DNA of 5,913 bases, taken from NCBI GenBank assembly GCA_019313105.1, contig JAFDBW010000237.1, forward strand, positions 1-5,913, written 5' to 3'. The notes beneath the pieces are model-generated. The model had not been told where the DNA came from. It was given only the letters and a program-made list of their open reading frames with translations, and did no database searches. Below are positions 1-5,350 of this stretch, in pieces. Each line of letters opens with the position of its first letter. Within the stretch, counting starts at the first letter, position 1. This DNA comes from Deltaproteobacteria bacterium. GTDB taxonomy: Bacteria > Desulfobacterota > Desulfuromonadia > Desulfuromonadales > BM103. Position numbers and translations under genes: made by a program.

Positions 1-257
1 ATACATTCGACTAGATGCTGTCTTTTCTATAGCTTGTCAACCCAATGTAAAAAGTTAAGTATCATATTTTAGTATGTCAGCTAATAAAAGAAAAATCGCC
101 TCGGTATAGAGGTCGAGTTCTTTCCGGTCGATTGGCCTTGACAGATAAAAATCCAGCTCTGCCTACTCAAGATTTTGATTTACAATTTGTCGAAACGTGC
201 AATCATATGGGCTCAGAAGCTACCAAAAGAACTGCTTATGGAGACAAACAAGACATC
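1..257 (+). other. AT-rich leader upstream of the acetyltransferase; no gene recognised
   Basis: No coding region is convincing here, although the reading frame of the acetyltransferase stays open back to a TTG at 132 and has an in-frame ATG at 207. Neither start has a Shine-Dalgarno sequence at a usable distance, and the residues they would add look nothing like a GNAT fold. A TTGTCA at 34-39 lies 17 bases before AAGTAT at 57-62 and could be a weak sigma-70 promoter, but several equally weak pairs exist, so no promoter is called. A small hairpin, CCTC (99-102) with GAGG (109-112), is too short to interpret. The left edge may also hold the end of an upstream transcript. Confidence 0.4.
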
Positions 258-770
258 ATGGACGTAAACCAGATCGAAACGGATGATACCCTTTACATCA
301 GAGAGATAACGATTGATGACTTTGCCGAGGTTTTCCACCTTGGCGAGCAGTTGTTTACCTCCGATTATTCCCCCAGCATGTACCGTACCTGGGATGAGTA
401 CGAGATCACCACGCTGTACAACTCCGACAGCGAGCTCTGTCTGGTGGCAGAGCTTGACGACGAAATCGTCGGCTTTGCCCTTGGAACCACCGTCGAGAAG
501 ACCAATTCCGCATGGAAATACGGCTACCTGGTCTGGATCGGTGTGCGCCCCGGGTTGCAGAAAAAGGGCGTCGGTGACGGCCTGTTCAACGAAATCAAAA
601 AACGCATGATGGAACAGGGCGTGCGCATGGTCATTATCGACACCGACGCGGACAACGAAGCCGGAATCCGTTTTTTTGAAAAGCACGGTTTCGGCAATGT
701 CCAGAAGCATGTCTACATGACTCTCAACCTGGCCAAAAAGACCAGGAGAAGGGCTCCTCGCAAATCATGA
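258..770 (+). CDS. GNAT-family N-acetyltransferase (RimI-like)
   Basis: This is a 170-residue single-domain GNAT protein, expected to move an acetyl group from acetyl-CoA to an amine; the acceptor cannot be read from the sequence. The fold begins at about residue 12 (LYIREITIDDF). The acetyl-CoA pyrophosphate-binding motif A is clear: strand beta-4 (YLVWIGVRP, 90-98) followed by the Q-x-x-G-x-G loop (QKKGVG, 101-106) and its helix. Motif B follows as VRMVIIDTDADNEAGIRFFEKHGF (122-145 region), with the usual N-x-x-A-x-x-F-Y/F-x-x-x-G-F pattern. The C-terminus is strongly basic (KKTRRRAPRKS), which is unusual for a small-molecule acetyltransferase. The start at 258 is chosen because it gives a normal family length and has GGAGA at 240-244, though the 13-base spacing is long; ATG 207 and TTG 132 remain possible. 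The last codons overlap the next gene, implying that the two products act together. No membrane segment or signal peptide is visible. Confidence 0.9.
   Translation: MDVNQIETDDTLYIREITIDDFAEVFHLGEQLFTSDYSPSMYRTWDEYEITTLYNSDSELCLVAELDDEIVGFALGTTVEKTNSAWKYGYLVWIGVRPGLQKKGVGDGLFNEIKKRMMEQGVRMVIIDTDADNEAGIRFFEKHGFGNVQKHVYMTLNLAKKTRRRAPRKS
744..758 (+). promoter_or_regulatory. Hairpin that contains the Shine-Dalgarno sequence of the M20 gene
   Basis: AGGAG at 744-748 is perfectly complementary to CTCCT at 754-758, with AAGGG as the loop. The hairpin lies inside the last codons of the acetyltransferase gene and ends 8 bases before the ATG of the M20 gene at 767. AGGAG is the best ribosome binding sequence available to that gene. 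Folding would hide it until ribosomes finishing the acetyltransferase melt the stem, a common form of translational coupling. The stem is only 5 bp, so this is inference. Confidence 0.4.
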
Positions 771-1900
771 ATCAGGTTCTGCTGGAAAAAGTCTGGGATG
801 TCATCGGCAGCGAACGTGTTCGCCAGACCTTGATCGAGATGGTTGATATCTACTCTCCCTCGGGGAAAGAAGAGGACATCCAGCTCTACATCCAGGGCCG
901 GCTCGAAGCTGCTGGTCTCGCTGTAACCAGGCAGGTTGTCGAGGATGAACGTTACAACCTGTTTGCCACCATGGGGAAGGGTGTCCAGAGGCTGATCATG
1001 GTCGGGCACGTCGATACGGTGCCGGCCTGGAACCTGGAAGAATATGGGGCCGAAGAGGAGTGGGGGGTCTTACGTGGCCTCGGCGCCGCAGACATGAAGG
1101 GCGGCTGTACGGCGATGTTGGAGGCCTGGCTGGCACTGGCGACACTACCAGAAGACCAGTGCCCTCCCGTCGGACTGCTGTTCGTCGTCGGCGAAGAGGA
1201 AAATGGAGACGGTAGTGCCAAGTTCCTTGAAGATAACCAGCCGCCTTGGGTGGTGATCGGAGAGCCGACCTCGTTGTCGCCATGCCTGAGCCATTACGGT
1301 TATCTCGAGGTGGCCCTGACCACTCAAGGACGCCGCATTCATTCATCGTTGCCCGAGCTGGGGCACAATGCGGTCGAGTCGATGCTGCGCTTCCTGCTGT
1401 TGCTCGGCAATGAACCTCTGTTTAAGCGAGACAGCACGCAGATCGTCTATTCGATCCGCGAAATGAGTTCGTCACGTGCTGGTTTTGTGGTCCCCGATCA
1501 GTGTGAAACCTACATTGACCTGCATTTGCCGCCGGGAATGAACCCTATGTCTGTCCAGGAGTCGATCAGCGCATGCGTTGGTAAGGCAGAGGCCCTGATC
1601 CCGGGGCTGAATCTCTCACTGTCTTTTGACTTCTCATCACAGGGCTATGCTCTTGATGAGTTCGGCAGCTTCTCTGGAATCCTGGAAGATGTTTATACGC
1701 AACTCAACCAGCCGCTGCGATTCAGCCCTTTTCGTTCCCATTCGGACGGCAACTTGTTTTTCGGTGCCGGCTGTCGGCCGATGATTCTCGGCCCGGGCTC
1801 ACTGGAAACCGCCCACACAGCCGATGAGCAGATCTCGCTCTCGGAGGTCGAAGCGGCGGCACGGATCTATGCGGCACTCTGTTTGAGCTGCGTTGACTGA
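767..1900 (+). CDS. M20-family metallo-hydrolase (ArgE/DapE/LysK-like amidohydrolase)
   Basis: This 377-residue protein has the full di-zinc centre of the M20 family: H81 and D83 in GHVDTVP, D109 in AADMKGG as bridging ligand, E143 as catalytic base and E144 as ligand in GEEEN, E166 in IGEPT, and H350 in TAHTADE. The lid/dimerisation domain (about 175-290) carries the oxyanion-hole histidine H192 in the pattern IHSSLPELGHNAV. The length is typical of ArgE, DapE, LysK and CPG2-type enzymes, which cleave N-acyl or peptide amide bonds of amino acids in the cytoplasm; no signal peptide is seen. Substrate cannot be assigned: the neighbours are not arginine, lysine or diaminopimelate genes. Its ATG overlaps the stop of the acetyltransferase gene (ATGA, 767-770), suggesting that it removes a group added by its partner or processes the same metabolite. 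LysK is a relevant precedent, because there an M20 enzyme releases an amino acid that a RimK-like ligase joined to a carrier protein. Confidence 0.93.
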   Translation: MNQVLLEKVWDVIGSERVRQTLIEMVDIYSPSGKEEDIQLYIQGRLEAAGLAVTRQVVEDERYNLFATMGKGVQRLIMVGHVDTVPAWNLEEYGAEEEWGVLRGLGAADMKGGCTAMLEAWLALATLPEDQCPPVGLLFVVGEEENGDGSAKFLEDNQPPWVVIGEPTSLSPCLSHYGYLEVALTTQGRRIHSSLPELGHNAVESMLRFLLLLGNEPLFKRDSTQIVYSIREMSSSRAGFVVPDQCETYIDLHLPPGMNPMSVQESISACVGKAEALIPGLNLSLSFDFSSQGYALDEFGSFSGILEDVYTQLNQPLRFSPFRSHSDGNLFFGAGCRPMILGPGSLETAHTADEQISLSEVEAAARIYAALCLSCVD

Positions 1901-1937
1901 CCCTGGTTAATCCTTTTATGTTTTGCCCATGTCCGAT

Positions 1938-1961
1938 GGTATTGGGATGTCTCTCAATACC
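1938..1961 (+). promoter_or_regulatory. Strong hairpin in the mgtE leader
   Basis: GGTATTGGGA (1938-1947) pairs with TCTCAATACC (1952-1961) over 10 bp with a single G-U pair, closing a 4-base TGTC loop. It lies in the 103-base gap between the M20 stop and the mgtE start. A second stem can form just downstream (CCGGC 1960-1964 with GCCGG 1974-1978) and shares two bases with the first, so the two compete at their junction. No run of T follows, so this is not a standard intrinsic terminator. Possible roles are a leader element controlling mgtE, a processing site between two parts of one transcript, or a factor-dependent stop. I could not match it to the M-box magnesium riboswitch. Confidence 0.5.
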
Positions 1962-1991
1962 GGCCTCTCTCTAGCCGGCCCTGACCACCCT

Positions 1992-1996
1992 GGAGG
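1992..1996 (+). promoter_or_regulatory. Ribosome binding site of mgtE (fixes the start at 2004)
   Basis: GGAGG sits 7 bases before the ATG at 2004, the ideal position. It decides the start: the reading frame is open upstream to a TTG at 1923, but that start has no ribosome binding site, and the added residues would be encoded by the hairpin region of the leader. Confidence 0.85.
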
Positions 1997-2003
1997 ATTC
2001 GAG

Positions 2004-3368
2004 ATGACCGAATTTGATCTGATAAAGAAACCCTGGGAACGGCTACTGGAGCTCGTCGAAGCAGGAGACAGCACACAGCTGCTCGATTTTCTGAACAGCA
2101 TCAACCCGATGGACACGGCGCTGGCCATCTCGCGGCTGCGCATGGAAGAGCAGGGCCGACTTTTCTCCATGCTGAACCCGGTCGATGCGGCCGAAGTCAT
2201 TGAAGACATCTCCGACACCCAGGCCGCCGACCTGATCGAAGAACTGTCCCCTGAACAGGCCGCAGCGATTCTCGGGGAACTGGACAGCGATCACGTTGCC
2301 GACCTGCTGGGCGAACTGGATGACGAGGACGCCCAGGCGATCATTGACGAGATGGACCCAGAGGAAGCCGAAGAAGCGCGGCAGTTTCTCGAGTACCCGG
2401 CCGACACGGCCGGCGGCCTGATGATCTCGGAATACCTCGATTACCTGGCTGATCAGAAGATTCATGATGTCCATGTCGATTTGCAGGCCAACCGGCAGGA
2501 GTACGTCGATTATCATGTCCAGTACCTTTATGTGACTGACCAGGAGGGGCGACTCTGTGGCGTGCTGCGCATGCACGATCTCCTGTTCCTGAATCACGCA
2601 TCTTTGTTGCAGCAGGTGATGATCAGCACGCCGCTAAAGGTTACGGTCGATGCCACGCTCGAGGATCTGCGTAATTTTTTTGAGGAGCACGACCTGTTCG
2701 GCGTACCGGTGGTGGATGCCGATAACCGGCTGGTCGGCGTTGTGCTTCCCGAAGCGGTCGAAGAAGCCAGGCGCAAGCGCAGCGTTCACCAGTTCCTGGG
2801 CTTTTCAGGTATCGTTGGCGGTGAGGAGTTTCGCTCCATGCCGCTTCTGCAGCGCTCCGGCCGCCGGCTCTCATGGCTTTCACTGAACATCGTGCTGAAC
2901 ATCATCGCCGCAAGCGTCATCGCCCTCTACCAGGACACCTTGTCTGCGGTCATCGCCCTGGCGGTTTTTCTGCCGATGGTCAGCGATATGAGCGGCTGTT
3001 CCGGCAACCAGGCCGTAGCCGTCAGTATGCGTGAGCTCTCCCTGGGACTGGTCCGACCCAACGAACTGGCGCGGGTGCTGGCCAAAGAGGCCGGGATCGG
3101 ACTTTTGAATGGTCTTGTCCTCGGCTTGATGTTGGGTGCCGCAGCCTGGTTCTGGAAGGGGAATCCATTCCTTGGCCTGGTCGTCGGTGGCGCCCTGGCC
3201 CTGAATACCTTCGTTGCCGTCTCATTCGGCGGACTGATCCCGTTGGCGCTCAAACGAATGAAGCTTGACCCGGCGCTGGTATCCAGCCCCCTGCTGACCA
3301 CCGTCACTGACATGTGCGGCTTTTTCTTCGTACTGAGCTTTGCCTCGCTGATGCTGGAACGGCTTTAA
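2004..3368 (+). CDS. mgtE: Magnesium transporter MgtE
   Basis: This 454-residue protein has the complete MgtE architecture, a homodimeric inner-membrane Mg2+ channel gated by cytoplasmic Mg2+. Residues about 20-130 form the acidic helical N domain, with repeated segments such as AADLIEELSPEQAAAIL and ADLLGELDDEDAQAII. Two CBS domains follow (about 139-200 and 205-260), then the basic connecting (plug) helix near 262-290. The pore domain has five predicted membrane helices at about 291-310, 313-332, 365-385, 388-416 and 430-451. The family signature is present as LPMVSDMSGCSGNQ (P324 to Q336). D436 in TVTDMCGFF corresponds to the pore aspartate that coordinates Mg2+ in the Thermus enzyme (D432). 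Length and motifs are normal, with no sign of damage. It is preceded by a structured leader and followed by a long non-coding gap, so it may be a single-gene unit or the last gene of the upstream operon. Known MgtE proteins can also carry Co2+ or other divalent ions. Confidence 0.95.
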   Translation: MTEFDLIKKPWERLLELVEAGDSTQLLDFLNSINPMDTALAISRLRMEEQGRLFSMLNPVDAAEVIEDISDTQAADLIEELSPEQAAAILGELDSDHVADLLGELDDEDAQAIIDEMDPEEAEEARQFLEYPADTAGGLMISEYLDYLADQKIHDVHVDLQANRQEYVDYHVQYLYVTDQEGRLCGVLRMHDLLFLNHASLLQQVMISTPLKVTVDATLEDLRNFFEEHDLFGVPVVDADNRLVGVVLPEAVEEARRKRSVHQFLGFSGIVGGEEFRSMPLLQRSGRRLSWLSLNIVLNIIAASVIALYQDTLSAVIALAVFLPMVSDMSGCSGNQAVAVSMRELSLGLVRPNELARVLAKEAGIGLLNGLVLGLMLGAAAWFWKGNPFLGLVVGGALALNTFVAVSFGGLIPLALKRMKLDPALVSSPLLTTVTDMCGFFFVLSFASLMLERL

Positions 3369-3419
3369 CTTTTTGCGTGCACAGATTGGTGGCATTACCT
3401 CTTCTGGCGTTGAGGCAGA

Positions 3420-3445
3420 GAAATTGGGTCACTGTCACCAATTTC
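3420..3445. repeat. Perfect 8-bp inverted repeat around GTCACTGTCA
   Basis: GAAATTGG (3420-3427) and CCAATTTC (3438-3445) are exact reverse complements separated by 10 bases. The core also holds a short direct repeat, GTCAC-T-GTCAC (3428-3438). On the minus strand it contains GGTGACAGTGAC, which recalls sequences I associate with REP-associated (Y1, IS200-like) transposase loci in proteobacteria. That likeness is from memory only. No transposase gene is nearby. No T-run follows on either strand, so a terminator is unlikely. Confidence 0.45.
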
Positions 3446-3542
3446 GGTGTTCCTTATACCCGCAGCTGGTGTCTGAGAAATAATGTCTCTGGCAGATTTT
3501 CAGGAAGTGTTGTCCGCAACGACCAGTATTTCGGACGTCGCT

Positions 3543-3582
3543 CCTTGAGTTAATCCAGCTCAAGGGTAGACTTGTTTCAAGT
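3543..3582. repeat. Two tandem small hairpins
   Basis: CCTTGAG (3543-3549) pairs exactly with CTCAAGG (3559-3565) across a 9-base loop, and ACTTG (3570-3574) pairs with CAAGT (3578-3582) across TTT. Both contain the CTTG/CAAG motif, so alternative pairings between the two are possible. They lie in the non-coding gap before glnA. Function is unknown; they could be remnants of a folded recombination site or of a small RNA. Confidence 0.3.
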
Positions 3583-3747
3583 GCATTGTTAGCCATATTT
3601 GCCAGGCGAGGGTGTGGACACCTTGTCTTGAATTTCAATTCTTTCTCACGTCCTCAATTGGGTCTTCATCCCCGACAAATAAGGTGTTCCCATTAGCTTG
3701 ATATGTTTAAGCCGGTTGTTGGTATTGTTGTCTAACATTCATTACAT

Positions 3748-3753
3748 AGGGAG
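3748..3753 (+). promoter_or_regulatory. Ribosome binding site of glnA
   Basis: AGGGAG ends 6 bases before the ATG at 3760. It supports this start; the encoded N-terminus (TREEIMAIVEEKNI) aligns with the start of Bacillus-type glutamine synthetases, minus about three residues. Confidence 0.8.
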
Positions 3754-3759
3754 TGATTT

Positions 3760-5088
3760 ATGACACGCGAAGAAATAATGGCAATTGTCGAAGAAAAGAA
3801 TATCAATTTTTTTCGGTTGCAGTTTGTTGATATTTTCGGGTTCATGAAGAATATTGCAATTCCCCGAAGTCAGATCAAAAAAGCTCTCGACGGTCAGATG
3901 ATGTTCGACGGTTCGTCTATTGACGGCTTCGTGCGCATCAACGAGTCGGACATGTACCTCAAGCCTGACTTCGACACTTTTCTGGTTTTGCCCTGGAGAG
4001 TCAGAGATAACATAAATGCTGCACGCATTATCTGTGACGTTCACAAGTCCGACGGGACACCTTTTACAGGATGCCCCCGTGTCAACCTGAAAAGGGTTTT
4101 GGCCGAAGCCCGGGAACTTGGCTTTACCATGAACGTTGGAACGGAATGCGAATTTTTCCTGTTCCAGGAAGACGCGCAGGGCAACCTTAAAACGGAGACA
4201 GGCGACGTCGCCGGTTATTTCGATGTCGATCCCGAAGATAAGGGAATCAACTGTCGCCGGGAGATAATCGAGACTCTCGAATCGATGGGCTTTGAAGTTG
4301 AGGCCTCTCACCACGAGGTGGCAGAGGGACAACATGAAATCAACTTCAAGTATGCCGACGCCCTGGCCGCCGCCGACAACACGGTCACCTTCAAATGGGT
4401 GGTTCGCTCAATCGCCGCAAAGCACGGATTGCATGCCACATTTATGCCGAAACCGGTTTTCGGCATCAACGGGTCTGGAATGCACACGAACCAATCATTG
4501 TTCAATCTGGACGGGACGAATGCTTTTTTTGACGAGAACGGCCCTCTGAAGCTGAGCGAAACAGCCTATCAATACATCGCCGGGATCATGAAAAATGCCC
4601 GTGGCTTTACAGCTGTGACCAACCCGCTGGTCAATTCGTACAAACGTCTCGTGCCCGGCTACGAGGCTCCGGTCTACGTTGCATGGTCAGCGTCAAACCG
4701 TTCTGCTTTGGTTCGTATCCCTGCTAATCGTGGGCTCAGCACAAGAACCGAGGTCCGGTGTCCTGACCCGGCCTGTAATCCTTACCTCGCTCTTGCGATG
4801 ATGCTCAGCTCCGGGCTTGATGGAGTGAAGAACAAGCTTGACGCACCAGCATCGGTCAATGTGGATATTTTCGAGATGAACCTGGCAGAAAAGGAGGCCG
4901 CCGGCATAGACAGTTTACCCGGAACCCTTGAAGAGGCGATTCTTGCACTGAAAGAAAGCCAGATTGCCAAAGAGGCGCTGGGTGAACATATCTTCGAAAA
5001 GTATATCGAAGGCAAAACACAGGAGTGGGATTCGTATCGGACCTGGGTTACGGACTGGGAAATCAAGAGATATATAAAGAATTACTGA
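3760..5088 (+). CDS. glnA: Glutamine synthetase, type I (GSI-alpha subtype)
   Basis: This 442-residue cytoplasmic enzyme makes glutamine from glutamate, ammonia and ATP and normally forms a dodecamer. The beta-grasp N domain (1-100) holds MFDGSSIDGFVRINESD. The catalytic domain holds metal-binding E129 and E131 (GTECEFFLF), HHEVAEGQHEI (184-194), the metal/ATP motif NGSGMH (237-242), the flap glutamate E302 in VPGYEAP, and NRSALVRIPA (313-322). Length and sequence match the short Bacillus/Thermotoga/archaeal GSI-alpha type rather than the roughly 470-residue GSI-beta of most Gram-negatives. R59 in GFVRI corresponds to B. subtilis Arg62, the residue needed for feedback inhibition by glutamine. 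The site adenylylated in GSI-beta (NLYDLP) aligns here with VDIFEMN, with Phe in place of Tyr, so control by GlnE is not expected. All catalytic motifs are intact, favouring a true GlnA over a gamma-glutamyl-amine ligase. It has its own non-coding upstream region and is not coupled to mgtE. Confidence 0.95.
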   Translation: MTREEIMAIVEEKNINFFRLQFVDIFGFMKNIAIPRSQIKKALDGQMMFDGSSIDGFVRINESDMYLKPDFDTFLVLPWRVRDNINAARIICDVHKSDGTPFTGCPRVNLKRVLAEARELGFTMNVGTECEFFLFQEDAQGNLKTETGDVAGYFDVDPEDKGINCRREIIETLESMGFEVEASHHEVAEGQHEINFKYADALAAADNTVTFKWVVRSIAAKHGLHATFMPKPVFGINGSGMHTNQSLFNLDGTNAFFDENGPLKLSETAYQYIAGIMKNARGFTAVTNPLVNSYKRLVPGYEAPVYVAWSASNRSALVRIPANRGLSTRTEVRCPDPACNPYLALAMMLSSGLDGVKNKLDAPASVNVDIFEMNLAEKEAAGIDSLPGTLEEAILALKESQIAKEALGEHIFEKYIEGKTQEWDSYRTWVTDWEIKRYIKNY

Positions 5089-5160
5089 TCGAGAGAAATC
5101 CCGTAAAAAAGATGGGCGGATCAGCTCGGACGAGATTTACACTCGCTGAGGTATTCCACA

Positions 5161-5220
5161 GGGGCTTATAAATTTATCCAGGACATGATTCACAGGTGCT
5201 CTTGAAATTTATGAAGCCCC
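5161..5220. repeat. Long inverted repeat downstream of glnA (15-bp stem, one bulge)
   Basis: The left arm 5161-5175 (GGGGCTTATAAATTT) pairs with the right arm 5205-5220 (AAATTTATGAAGCCCC) over 15 bp, with one unpaired G at 5213 and a 29-base loop. It begins 72 bases after the glnA stop. A GC-rich base and AT-rich top fit a transcript-end or mRNA-stabilising structure, but what follows on the + strand is CTTCTCTC rather than a T-run, so it is not a standard intrinsic terminator. A small non-autonomous element or its remnant is the alternative; no target-site duplication is seen. Confidence 0.6.
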
Positions 5221-5256
5221 CTTCTCTCAACTGAACGCGAACAGAACAAAATGATT

Positions 5257-5287
5257 TTGATTGTGTTTTCCACGAAGTTGATATAAT
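5257..5287 (+). promoter_or_regulatory. Extended -10 sigma-70 promoter for the C39-like gene
   Basis: A perfect TATAAT at 5282-5287 is preceded by TGA at 5279-5281, giving the extended -10 form TGnTATAAT. The -35 match is poor: TTGATT at 5257-5262 is 19 bases away and GATTGT at 5259-5264 is 17 away. That is tolerable with an extended -10. Transcription would begin near 5293-5296, leaving about 55 bases before the ATG at 5351. This suggests that the C39-like gene is transcribed independently of glnA. Confidence 0.55.
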
Positions 5288-5350
5288 AAACGCGCGTTAC
5301 AAACCGTCATGCCGATACCGGCTATTCGAGGATGTGACACACAATCAGAT

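Larger units (their letters stand above)
3369..3759 (+). other. 391-base non-coding gap between mgtE and glnA, with inverted repeats
   Basis: No credible gene is present. The short open frames on either strand have no ribosome binding site, no recognisable domain and odd composition (rich in Trp, Cys, Arg and Asn). The DNA is AT-richer than the genes beside it. It holds an inverted repeat (3420-3445), a pair of small hairpins (3543-3582) and a quasi-palindrome GGTGTGGACACC (3611-3622). There is no clear intrinsic terminator after mgtE. The glnA promoter must lie in the right part of this stretch, but no confident sigma-70 or sigma-54 match was found. TTGATA (3698-3703) and TATTGT (3723-3728) are 19 bases apart, too wide to call. 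The region looks like an old insertion scar plus the glnA control region. Confidence 0.5.

Noticed and set aside
132..257. N-terminal extension of the acetyltransferase from TTG 132 or ATG 207
   Set aside because: No ribosome binding site at a usable distance, AT-rich composition unlike the rest of the gene, and no GNAT-like sequence before residue 258's reading; kept only as a possibility.
213..710. Long minus-strand open frames opposite the acetyltransferase, M20, mgtE and glnA genes
   Set aside because: They are antisense shadows of well-supported genes with intact catalytic motifs, and none has its own start signals or a recognisable domain.
1923..2003. Upstream TTG start for mgtE
   Set aside because: GGAGG at 1992-1996 with 7-base spacing clearly sets the start at 2004; the extra residues come from the hairpin-bearing leader.
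3493..3510. Sigma-54 promoter candidate TGGCAGATTTTCAGGAAG upstream of glnA
   Set aside because: The -12 element has GG instead of GC and it lies about 250 bases from glnA; no other GG-N10-GC match was found closer.
3314..3553. Small + strand open frame overlapping the end of mgtE
   Set aside because: Overlaps mgtE in another frame, no ribosome binding site, composition rich in Arg, Trp and Cys, no recognisable domain.
3543..3597. Possible integron attC-like site (minus strand has GGCTAACAA and TTAACTCAAG segments)
   Set aside because: Neither end matches the RYYYAAC / GTTRRRY core rule, and no integrase or cassette genes are present.
3435..3638. Minus-strand open frame of 67 codons in the gap
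   Set aside because: No domain, no convincing ribosome binding site, and its sequence is made up largely of the palindromic segments.
5085..5124. Stem CTGATC/GATCAG around the glnA stop as an intrinsic terminator
   Set aside because: Only 6 bp plus a 3-bp inner stem with mismatched spacers, and no T-run follows.
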